A stretch of 21,970 nucleotides of DNA from VBAS01 sp044867875 (GTDB taxonomy: Bacteria; Bacteroidota; Bacteroidia; Chitinophagales; Chitinophagaceae). This document shows positions 7,670-14,133 of the stretch, in pieces. The stretch covers positions 1 to 21,970 of the forward strand of contig JBIOVR010000520.1 in the NCBI GenBank assembly GCA_044867875.1, written 5' to 3'. Within the stretch, counting starts at the first letter, position 1. Each line of letters opens with the position of its first letter. Under the pieces are notes generated by a model, which saw only the letters and a list, made by a program, of their open reading frames with translations, had not been told where the DNA came from and searched no databases. Both the position numbers and the translations under genes were made by a program.

Positions 7670-8935
7670 TTAGTCAAATCTCGGATTTACAAAATTATTC
7701 AGCTTGGATCCGAAACGATAGTTAAGACCAAAACTAGTATAGAAACTATAACCCGAAGCGATTTGTCTCCGACGGGTAAGGACTTCTGTGACATCGGCTT
7801 CTTCTTTGGGTAAATAAATTTGATCCCGACTTAGTTCCGCATAGGAATAGAAATTAAAGGATAAGCCACCGGTTATGCGTATGTCCACTTCTCCATTTAC
7901 ACTAAGATTCAAATATTTCCAATCATGGAAATAATTATGATAATCTACTCCAAATTCTATAGTGCCCCATTTTTGCTTGAAAGATAGATTGGCTTCTATA
8001 CTCTGTCCATAAAGAGTTTCCTTAAGCTTATCATACAGGGTTGTATCAAAATATGAGTTTCGCCTTGCGTCAACAGTATAAGACAAGGTGAAAAATTTTG
8101 TATTCACTTCTTTGTATGGATAAATGTCATATTCAAACCCTGTACGAAAAAGTAATCTTCCTTTATTATTTGAAAAGCTACTGCGGGATAATTCTACCTG
8201 GTATCCATATGACCAATGTTCATTAATGCTTTTTATGAGATAGTGTTGAAAATTATAGCTCTCATTTTTGTTTACTATCTTTTGTTTCGTTGTACTATCT
8301 TCCAGGTAATAACTATCCCTGTTTTTGTTACCATATGCTTCAAAGCCTACTTTCAATTCTTCTGTTACACGATTTGCTGCAAAATTTGCTCCCACACGGG
8401 AAGTCTTATAAACTTCGTCAGCACTTATATTCCCATTTGCTCCTGCACGAAACACCCAATAATTCCAGGGGTCTTTGGTAATACCTGAAGTATCTTTCTT
8501 TTTTTCATCCGTTTTTGTTTTCATTTCAATTGCTATGTCCTTTCCATTGCCAGCTTTAACGATATAAGGGGTTAGACCCAACTTCAGATATTTGATCAAC
8601 AGATCTCTTTCTTCAAAATCAGTTGCATTAGCATCCGTATTAAATCGTAAAGTATCTGTCATTTGCTTGAACTTATTTTGTCCAAAGAAAATAAGTTGGT
8701 ACTGGCTCCCGCCCCCACCGGTTTCCTGTTCAGTTATCAATATATGCAGATCTGCCGCTTGGTTATCAAGTAAAAAATCAACAATATTGATTTCCGTTTT
8801 TATAAAAGTCTGGTCGCACGAGGTATTATTACAATCAATAAATACTTTAAGCCTGTGAACGGGTTGATTATTATTCTGAGCTTTTATAAGAAAAGTGATA
8901 AAAAGCAGCGTAAGTAATAGGAAAGGCTTTCTCAT
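7670..8935 (-). CDS. Outer-membrane beta-barrel protein with N-terminal periplasmic domain
   Basis: A 421-residue exported protein with signal peptide 1-19 (cleavage after KA, before QNNN). Residues ~28-140 form a conserved-looking soluble domain (VFIDCNNTSCDQTFIKTEI, then HILITEQETGGGGSQYQL). From ~160 to the end, alternating aromatic and polar strands (e.g. GYQVELSRSSF, FFTLSYTVDARR, FEFGVDY-like patterns) and a final NYRFG...NPRFD suggest a 10-12 strand outer-membrane barrel. The N-terminal domain matches a type I recall from uncharacterised Bacteroidota outer-membrane proteins, without known function. It stands alone on the - strand, with 129 nt between mqnD and its start. No -7 box was found there. 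Confidence 0.8.
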   Translation of the reverse strand: MRKPFLLLTLLFITFLIKAQNNNQPVHRLKVFIDCNNTSCDQTFIKTEINIVDFLLDNQAADLHILITEQETGGGGSQYQLIFFGQNKFKQMTDTLRFNTDANATDFEERDLLIKYLKLGLTPYIVKAGNGKDIAIEMKTKTDEKKKDTSGITKDPWNYWVFRAGANGNISADEVYKTSRVGANFAANRVTEELKVGFEAYGNKNRDSYYLEDSTTKQKIVNKNESYNFQHYLIKSINEHWSYGYQVELSRSSFSNNKGRLLFRTGFEYDIYPYKEVNTKFFTLSYTVDARRNSYFDTTLYDKLKETLYGQSIEANLSFKQKWGTIEFGVDYHNYFHDWKYLNLSVNGEVDIRITGGLSFNFYSYAELSRDQIYLPKEEADVTEVLTRRRQIASGYSFYTSFGLNYRFGSKLNNFVNPRFD

Positions 8936-9064
8936 GTTGGTGTGTGGTTTAGGATTCGACCTACAAATAACGTATCAATACATAACCTCTTGTGTTAACG
9001 AAACGACAAAAACGATGATTCAAGAGCAAAAGAAATCCATAACTGAATAACGAATAAACCTACT

Positions 9065-9907
9065 TTATGAAAGGAATAACTCACTTGATGATTGGACAGA
9101 ACTAACGGGTAATTGTGTCGCTGCTATTTTATACAAAGTTTCTATTGCCTGTTTTCCATCATTACCAAGATCCATCGAAAAATTATTTACATAAAGTTCG
9201 ATATGCTGCCGCATTACATCTTCGCTCATTTCCTGCGAGTGTTGCTTTACATAATCAGTAATTAATGGATAATTACTAAATGCAAATTCAATAGTCTTTC
9301 TTATCAGCCTGTCTATTTTTAAACTTGTTTCTTTTTCTATTGATCTTTTAACAGCAATGCCGCCTAAGGGAATCGGCGCTTTCATTTTTTCTTCCCAGTA
9401 TTCACCAAGATCAGTTACTTTATGCAACCCTTTTTGTTGATAGGTAAAACGATTTTCATGGATGATAACGCCCAGCTCTGTTTGTTCTTTTAATACTGAT
9501 TCTTCGATCTCTGAAAATATCATGTGCTTTTTATTCTTTGCTTCCGGATATGCAAAGGAAAATAAAAGATTCGCTGTTGTGTTCTTTCCGGGTAATGCAA
9601 TTGTGGCTTGTTGAAAGTTAAAAGCTGAATGTTGAATGTTCTGTTTTGAAATTAACAATGGGCCAACTCCTTTACCCAGCGCAGCTCCTGAATTAAGTAA
9701 AATATATTTATCAAGATTTTGAAAAAAGGCGGGATAGCTAAGTTTTGTTATATCGAGTTTCTCTTTAAATGACCATTTGTTTAGTGTCTCTACATCTTCA
9801 AGCACTACATCAAACTCCAGACCTTCTGTATCGATCTTTTTATTTACCAATGCACCGAAGATGAAGGTGTCGTTAGGACAAGGCGAAAATCCAAGAGTTA
9901 GTTTCAT
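9065..9907 (-). CDS. mqnD: 1,4-dihydroxy-6-naphthoate synthase (futalosine pathway)
   Basis: A 280-residue MqnD, which converts cyclic dehypoxanthinyl futalosine to 1,4-dihydroxy-6-naphthoate in the cytoplasm for menaquinone synthesis. Family signatures are GFSPCPNDTFIFGAL near the N-terminus, KLSYPAFF, GKGVGPLLIS (~78-87) and ALPGKNTTANLLFSFA. The fold is a periplasmic-binding-protein type without a signal peptide, as usual. It follows mqnB with a 24-nt gap and is surely co-transcribed. A surface segment just after GPLLIS is encoded by a degenerate 7-bp repeat (9610-9651). The last residues (SSVQSSSELFLS) are low in complexity. Confidence 0.95.
   Translation of the reverse strand: MKLTLGFSPCPNDTFIFGALVNKKIDTEGLEFDVVLEDVETLNKWSFKEKLDITKLSYPAFFQNLDKYILLNSGAALGKGVGPLLISKQNIQHSAFNFQQATIALPGKNTTANLLFSFAYPEAKNKKHMIFSEIEESVLKEQTELGVIIHENRFTYQQKGLHKVTDLGEYWEEKMKAPIPLGGIAVKRSIEKETSLKIDRLIRKTIEFAFSNYPLITDYVKQHSQEMSEDVMRQHIELYVNNFSMDLGNDGKQAIETLYKIAATQLPVSSVQSSSELFLS
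9610..9651. repeat. Degenerate heptamer repeat inside mqnD
   Basis: On the + strand six consecutive 7-nt units can be read: GTTGAAA, GTTAAAA, GCTGAAT, GTTGAAT, GTTCTGT, TTTGAAA. Units 1-4 fit G[TC]T[GA]AA[AT] exactly; units 5 and 6 are diverged. The array keeps the mqnD frame because 42 nt is a multiple of three, and encodes about 14 residues between GPLLIS and ALPGKNTT. Confidence 0.6.
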
Positions 9908-9929
9908 TAGTAAGAAATTAGTAATCCCT

Positions 9930-9947
9930 AATTAATAATTATTAATT
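9930..9947. repeat. 18-bp perfect AT palindrome at the end of mqnB
   Basis: AATTAATAATTATTAATT equals its own reverse complement. It covers the stop codon and last codons of mqnB (Ile-Asn-Asn-Tyr-stop). Because it contains only A and T, low complexity may explain it. It has no T-run typical of a terminator. Confidence 0.5.
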
Positions 9948-10579
9948 ATTTTAATGAGAGTGTCATTTAAATTGGCAATAGAGTCCATCATGTCCCACTT
10001 CTTCTTATTTCTTTCGCCAATATAATTTGAGATACTCCTGATCTGTACAAATGGAATTTTTTCAATTAAACAAACATAATGAAGTGCGGCGCCTTCCATT
10101 GATTCAGTTACCGGATCAAACACGTCACGATAGAATTTTATCATTTGTTTTGAAGTACTGATCTGGTTGACAGAAATTCCTTTTACAATTTTTAGTTTAG
10201 TTTTTTTCAAAACCTCTTTATTTGTATTTATCAACCACCCTTTTTTGTATGGGTATTGATCCTGTGGCACCAGGTTTAGATCAAAAAGAGTTTTTAGTTT
10301 TTGCAACTCAATTACACTTTGATCTGCAATCACATCTTGTTTTACTGCTACAACTGCTCCTAATGGAATTTTAAGATCAAAACAACCGGCAACCCCGGCT
10401 TGTATCACCAGGTCGTATTTTTTTAAAGCGAGTTGTTTGGCTAAATGATAAGTGCTTGCGGTGAGCCCGATACCGGAAATAAGTATGTCTGCATTATTGA
10501 TGCCTCCTGTTCTTGTCAACTCAATAAAAGGATTAATTTCCTTTGCTGTTGCTGCAACTACCAGTATATTTTTTCCCAT
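9932..10579 (-). CDS. mqnB: Futalosine hydrolase
   Basis: A 215-residue nucleosidase of the MTA/SAH nucleosidase fold that removes hypoxanthine from futalosine, the step before the cyclisation that feeds MqnD. Motifs visible are ILVVAATAKEI at the N-terminus, QAGVAGCFD (60-68), the ribose-binding ESMEGAAL (159-166) and IRSISNYIGERN near the C-terminus, which fits futalosine hydrolase rather than MTA/SAH nucleosidase. Length is normal. It precedes mqnD by 24 nt and is divergent from the pterin genes, separated by 98 bp. Confidence 0.93.
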   Translation of the reverse strand: MGKNILVVAATAKEINPFIELTRTGGINNADILISGIGLTASTYHLAKQLALKKYDLVIQAGVAGCFDLKIPLGAVVAVKQDVIADQSVIELQKLKTLFDLNLVPQDQYPYKKGWLINTNKEVLKKTKLKIVKGISVNQISTSKQMIKFYRDVFDPVTESMEGAALHYVCLIEKIPFVQIRSISNYIGERNKKKWDMMDSIANLNDTLIKIINNY

Positions 10580-10600
10580 TTTGGCAAATATCGCACAACA

Positions 10601-10627
10601 TTGTTAAAGCTGATGGCCTTACCTTTG
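10601..10627 (+). promoter_or_regulatory. Candidate Bacteroidota promoter for the pterin genes
   Basis: TACCTTTG at 10620-10627 matches the Bacteroidota -7 consensus TAnnTTTG exactly. A TTG at 10601-10603 could be the -33 element, with a 16-nt spacer, slightly short for the family. The next + strand start codon is at 10678, giving a leader of about 45 nt. Confidence 0.5.
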
Positions 10628-10677
10628 CCGCTCATTATTTCTTCCGCCCAACGCTGTGAGGAAACAAAAAGTAAAGC

Positions 10678-11091
10678 ATGGTTTACTTAACAAGAATTGA
10701 ACATTTTAACGCTGCTCATAAGCTCTATAATCCCAATTGGAGTAAGGAAAAAAACAACGAAGTGTTTGGCAAATGCGCCAATGAAAACTGGCATGGCCAC
10801 AATTTTGAATTGTTTGTGACTATTAAAGGAGATCCCGACCCTGATACTGGTTTTATTTTTGATGCAAAGAAACTTGGAGCACTAGTTACTGAAAAAGTAA
10901 CCGAAAAGCTTGATCATAGAAACTTGAATGTTGATGTGGATTTTATGAAAGGGAAACTTTGTTCTATTGAAAACCTTGTGATGGGTATCTGGCAAGAATT
11001 AGAGCCACATCTGCCGCCGCCAGTCCAATTACATTGTTTAAAACTTGTAGAAACAGCCAAAATATTTGTAGAATACTATGGTGGGAAATAA
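10678..11091 (+). CDS. 6-pyruvoyl-tetrahydropterin synthase family protein, first copy
   Basis: A 137-residue member of the PTPS/QueD family, which acts on the dihydroneopterin triphosphate made by FolE. Zinc ligands are H14 (NAAH), H39 and H41 (HGH). The catalytic Cys33 lies in C-x5-HGH (CANENWHGH), the spacing of true PTPS rather than QueD (C-x3-HGH). DHRNLN and ETAKIFVEY are also present. The usual TAEN motif reads SIEN here, so this copy has diverged. It lies 44 bp before a second PTPS gene and upstream of folE, so the set probably makes a reduced pterin, possibly biopterin-like (inference). Confidence 0.9.
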   Translation: MVYLTRIEHFNAAHKLYNPNWSKEKNNEVFGKCANENWHGHNFELFVTIKGDPDPDTGFIFDAKKLGALVTEKVTEKLDHRNLNVDVDFMKGKLCSIENLVMGIWQELEPHLPPPVQLHCLKLVETAKIFVEYYGGK

Positions 11092-11135
11092 TTGAATGAA
11101 CAATATCCTTTACGATCTGTTTAATCATTGAATAA

Positions 11136-11552
11136 ATGGGAAAAAAAGTAGCAATATTCAGAAAAGAGCATTTCAATTCAGCTCATCGCTTATTTAATGC
11201 TCATTGGGATGACGAAAAGAATATGGAAGTATTTGGGAAATGTGCTTTGCCCAATTATCATGGTCATAATTATGAGCTGATAGTAAAAATAATTGGTGAG
11301 CCGGATGAGAAGACTGGTTATGTAATGGATCTAAAGAAATTGAGTGACCTGGTAAAAGAAAAGATTATTGAAAGATTCGATCATAAGAACTTGAACCTGG
11401 ATACTAAGGAATTCAAAAACGTGAACCCTACGGCAGAAAATATTGCGGTCGTTATTTATGAAATATTGCGTCCGCATATACCTAAAGAAAAAGACTTGCA
11501 GATACGATTGTATGAAACACCAAGGAATTTTGTGGAATACCCTGTTGATTAG
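11136..11552 (+). CDS. 6-pyruvoyl-tetrahydropterin synthase family protein, second copy
   Basis: A 138-residue PTPS-family enzyme with the complete motif set: H17, Cys36 in CALPNYHGH (C-x5-HGH), H42 and H44, DHKNLN, PTAEN and YETPRNFVEY. It is a tandem paralog of the gene at 10678-11091; both share VFGKCA and EHFN.AH. This copy looks the more canonical. It is followed by a 142-nt spacer with a hairpin and direct repeats, then folE. Likely substrate is 7,8-dihydroneopterin triphosphate. Confidence 0.92.
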   Translation: MGKKVAIFRKEHFNSAHRLFNAHWDDEKNMEVFGKCALPNYHGHNYELIVKIIGEPDEKTGYVMDLKKLSDLVKEKIIERFDHKNLNLDTKEFKNVNPTAENIAVVIYEILRPHIPKEKDLQIRLYETPRNFVEYPVD

Positions 11553-11573
11553 ATAATAGGTGAAAAACGGATA

Positions 11574-11644
11574 AATGAAAGTTTTAGGTTAAGATAAGGT
11601 TGAGTAGAGAGCTGACGTACAAGAGTACGACGCAATGAAAGTTT
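11574..11644. repeat. 11-nt direct repeats flanking a CGTAC-GTACG hairpin
   Basis: AATGAAAGTTT occurs at 11574-11584 and again at 11634-11644. Between them is a short hairpin, CGTAC (11616-11620), loop AAGA, GTACG (11625-11629). A similar hairpin occurs at 6219-6232. The layout could be an extragenic repeat element, but copy number cannot be judged from this window. Confidence 0.5.
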
Positions 11645-11694
11645 AATAGTAATTCTTAAGCTGGTAACATAAAAGGTATTTTTAAATTGGTTTT

Positions 11695-12291
11695 ATGGCA
11701 TATAAAAAAACAGAACAATACGACGACGAGATCACAAGTGGGCTTGTAAAAAGTTATGCTCAGGTTCTTGGATTGCTTGGTGAAGATCCTGAACGTGAAG
11801 GATTGAAAAAAACTCCGGAGCGGCTAGCGAAAGCGATGCAATATCTTACACAGGGTTATCATTTAGATGCAAAAGCCATCATCAATTCAGCAAAATTTCA
11901 TGAAGAAGTAAGTGAGATGATCGTAGTAAAGGATATTGAAATTTACAGTATGTGCGAACATCATATGTTGCCTTTTATTGGTAAAGCACATGTGGCTTAT
12001 ATTCCTAATGGATGGATAACAGGTTTGAGTAAAATAGCAAGAGTAGTAGATGTTTTTGCACGTCGCTTGCAAGTGCAGGAAAGATTGACGATACAAATTA
12101 AAGATGCTATTAAGGAAACATTGAATCCGTTGGGTGTTGCTGTTGTAATTGAAGCTAAACACTTATGCATGATGATGCGTGGTGTGCAAAAACAAAATTC
12201 AACAACCACAACTTCGGCATTTGATGGAGAGTTTCATAAAAATTCCACACGCAGCGAATTCCTCAAACTTATATCAGCCGATTTAAGCTAA
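11695..12291 (+). CDS. folE: GTP cyclohydrolase I
   Basis: A 198-residue FolE, which converts GTP to 7,8-dihydroneopterin triphosphate, the entry to tetrahydrofolate and biopterin-type pterins. Zinc ligands Cys87 and His90 in SMCEHHMLPF and Cys158 in KHLCMMMRGV are intact, as is His156. EGLKKTPER and STRSEFL are typical. The N-terminus is a little shorter than the E. coli enzyme. It follows two PTPS genes in the same direction, consistent with one pathway, and is closed by a strong terminator at 12314-12348. Confidence 0.97.
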   Translation: MAYKKTEQYDDEITSGLVKSYAQVLGLLGEDPEREGLKKTPERLAKAMQYLTQGYHLDAKAIINSAKFHEEVSEMIVVKDIEIYSMCEHHMLPFIGKAHVAYIPNGWITGLSKIARVVDVFARRLQVQERLTIQIKDAIKETLNPLGVAVVIEAKHLCMMMRGVQKQNSTTTTSAFDGEFHKNSTRSEFLKLISADLS

Positions 12292-12313
12292 TCCGGTATA
12301 TTTGTAATTCATT

Positions 12314-12348
12314 AAAAGGTTTGATATTTTATTTATCAGACCTTTTTT
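12314..12348 (+). terminator. Rho-independent terminator after folE
   Basis: A 13-bp stem (12314-12326 with 12334-12346, one G-T pair) has a 7-nt loop TTTTATT and ends in a run of T's. It lies 23 nt after the folE stop and separates the pterin genes from fabD. Confidence 0.88.
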
Positions 12349-12401
12349 GTTTCCGGTTAATCACCAAATTTTAATCGAAAGGGTAGGGGGTAACTTATAG
12401 A

Positions 12402-13292
12402 ATGAAACATGCATTTGTATTTCCGGGCCAGGGCTCACAATTTCCAGGCATGGGTAGGGATCACTACAACAATAGTGTCTTTGCTAAAAAATTATTTGAA
12501 CAATCGAACGATGTCCTTGGCTTTCGTCTTTCAGATATTATGCTCAATGGTACAGAAGAAGATCTTAAACAAACGAATGTAACTCAACCAGCAGTTTTCC
12601 TGCATTCGATCGTGGCTTACAGAACTATCGAAAGTGCATCACCTGATATGGTGGCTGGCCATTCACTCGGTGAGTTCTCTGCATTGGTTGCAAATGGCAC
12701 ACTAAGTTTTGAAGATGCATTGCAACTTGTTGCCGTTCGTGCAAAGGCAATGCAAAAGGCTTGCGAAATGAATCCATCTACAATGGCCGCTGTTTTAAAT
12801 CTTGCAGATGATAAGGTAGAAGCAATCTGTGCCGAGGTGCAAAAAGAAACTGGCGAAGTAGTGGTGCCTGCAAACTATAATTGCCCGGGACAATTGGTAA
12901 TAAGCGGAACACTAAAGGGAATTGATATTGCTTGTGAAAGAATGAAAGCAGCAGGAGCTAAAAGAGCTTTGGTTCTTCCTGTGGGCGGAGCATTTCACTC
13001 ACCATTGATGGAGCCTGCAAAAAAGGAATTGAGGGAAGCTATTGAAGCAACTAAATTTCATAATCCCACTTGCGCTGTTTACCAAAACGTAGTTGCTCGG
13101 GCTGTGATGGATAAAGATGAAATAAAACAAAACCTTATCGATCAACTTACGGGCGCCGTTCGCTGGACACAAAGTGTTCAAGCAATGATCGCCGATGGAG
13201 CCTCTAAGTTTACAGAATCCGGTCCGGGTAAAGTATTGCAAGGGCTGATCTTAAAAATTGAAAAATCAATGGAAGTAAGTGGAGTGAGTTAA
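12402..13292 (+). CDS. fabD: Malonyl-CoA:ACP transacylase
   Basis: A 296-residue FabD, which transfers malonyl from CoA to acyl carrier protein in fatty-acid synthesis. Motifs are VFPGQGSQFPGM at the N-terminus (oxyanion Gln), nucleophile Ser88 in AGHSLGE, Arg113 in VAVRAKAM and catalytic His199 in GGAFHSPLM, followed by the QNV and ESGPGKVL segments. All catalytic residues are present and the length is normal. It is preceded by the folE terminator. A purine-rich GGGTAGGGGG lies just upstream of the start. A small lipoprotein gene follows by 24 nt. No other fatty-acid genes are in the window. Confidence 0.97.
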   Translation: MKHAFVFPGQGSQFPGMGRDHYNNSVFAKKLFEQSNDVLGFRLSDIMLNGTEEDLKQTNVTQPAVFLHSIVAYRTIESASPDMVAGHSLGEFSALVANGTLSFEDALQLVAVRAKAMQKACEMNPSTMAAVLNLADDKVEAICAEVQKETGEVVVPANYNCPGQLVISGTLKGIDIACERMKAAGAKRALVLPVGGAFHSPLMEPAKKELREAIEATKFHNPTCAVYQNVVARAVMDKDEIKQNLIDQLTGAVRWTQSVQAMIADGASKFTESGPGKVLQGLILKIEKSMEVSGVS

Positions 13293-13316
13293 AAAAAATT
13301 ATATCTTTTAGATAGT

Positions 13317-13670
13317 ATGAGTAAGATGGTCATTTTTTTATTTGCTGTTCTGATTATTTCTTGCAGAAAAGAAAACGCAGAAAGTTCTTTTCAGGGAATA
13401 TGGGTTGAAAAAACTTTGCGATTGGATACACTCGAGTTTAATCCTTTAATTTCAAGCAGTTTTCAGAGTATATATTTAAGATCTCAGCAATCTCACATTG
13501 GTTACAACTATCAGATAAAATCAGATAGTATCTTTTTAAAAACTTTTGGCTCTTCCGGAGGGTTCAATTCATATTACTTTAATATTGATAATTCAAAAAA
13601 AATTACAATAAGCAATTTCTACCAGAGACCCGCCTTACCTGCAACGATACAATTTGAAAAAATAGAGTAG
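13317..13670 (+). CDS. Small lipoprotein, unknown function
   Basis: A 117-residue protein with a short signal ending in IISC (C16), a good lipobox, followed by RKENAE. The mature part (FQGIWVEKTLRLDTLEF..., then GYNYQIKSDSIFLKT and FNIDNSKKITISNF) has the short beta-strand pattern of small lipocalin-like Bacteroidota lipoproteins. No catalytic motif is visible. It lies 24 nt after fabD on the same strand and is probably co-transcribed. Its stop is 3 nt from the stop of the convergent GNAT gene. Confidence 0.75.
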   Translation: MSKMVIFLFAVLIISCRKENAESSFQGIWVEKTLRLDTLEFNPLISSSFQSIYLRSQQSHIGYNYQIKSDSIFLKTFGSSGGFNSYYFNIDNSKKITISNFYQRPALPATIQFEKIE

Positions 13671-13673
13671 TAG

Positions 13674-14123
13674 TTATAGATTAATGCTGCAATTCACCCA
13701 TTCGGAATCAAACTTTGTATTATATTTTTTATAAAAATTGATGGCAGGTTCGTTCCATTCTAACACCTGCCACATCATGCCACTGAATTTTTTTTCTTTT
13801 GCTTCTTCGATCAAACGATCCATTAAAAGTTTCCCTATTCCTTTTCCTCTTGCTTCTTCTGTAACAATTATATCTTCTAAATACATTCGTTGCCCTTTCC
13901 ATGTTGAATAACGAATATAATAAAGAGCAAATCCAAGAATGATCCCGTTTTCTTCGGCAACAAAACTCCACCACACCGGGTTTTTACCAAAACCACTTTC
14001 GGTAAAATGCTCCAATGAAACTGTTACTGCATTGGGAGCTTTTTCATAAACCGCTAATTCGGTTATTAATTCCAATAATCTTGGACAGTCTTCTTTAGCA
14101 GCTCTTCGAATTGTGATGCCCAT
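13674..14123 (-). CDS. GNAT-family N-acetyltransferase, spermidine/diamine acetyltransferase-like
   Basis: A 149-residue acetyl-CoA-dependent N-acetyltransferase. RYSTWKGQRMYLEDIIV, the acetyl-CoA loop ARGKGIGKLL, and WNEPAINFYKKY with its Tyr are the arrangement of SSAT-like enzymes, including thialysine N-acetyltransferases. The substrate is probably a small amine or amino acid, not determinable here. It is the last gene of the - strand block, 10 nt after the second amidohydrolase, so it may act on a product of that block (inference). Confidence 0.9.
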   Translation of the reverse strand: MGITIRRAAKEDCPRLLELITELAVYEKAPNAVTVSLEHFTESGFGKNPVWWSFVAEENGIILGFALYYIRYSTWKGQRMYLEDIIVTEEARGKGIGKLLMDRLIEEAKEKKFSGMMWQVLEWNEPAINFYKKYNTKFDSEWVNCSINL

Positions 14124-14133
14124 TTTTTAATTT

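Noticed and set aside
7660..7675. GACTAA-ACAA-TTAGTC hairpin at the convergent stop codons as a terminator
   Set aside because: The symmetry arises because both proteins end in Asp-stop (GAC TAA). The stem is 6 bp and no T-run follows.
12297..12304. TATATTTG just after folE, an exact TAnnTTTG match, as a promoter for fabD
   Set aside because: The strong folE terminator at 12314-12348 lies directly downstream, and no -33 TTG stands at the right distance. It is most likely chance in AT-rich DNA.
13729..13974. 81-residue - strand frame inside the GNAT gene
   Set aside because: It is an out-of-frame shadow of a well-supported acetyltransferase and has no motif of its own.
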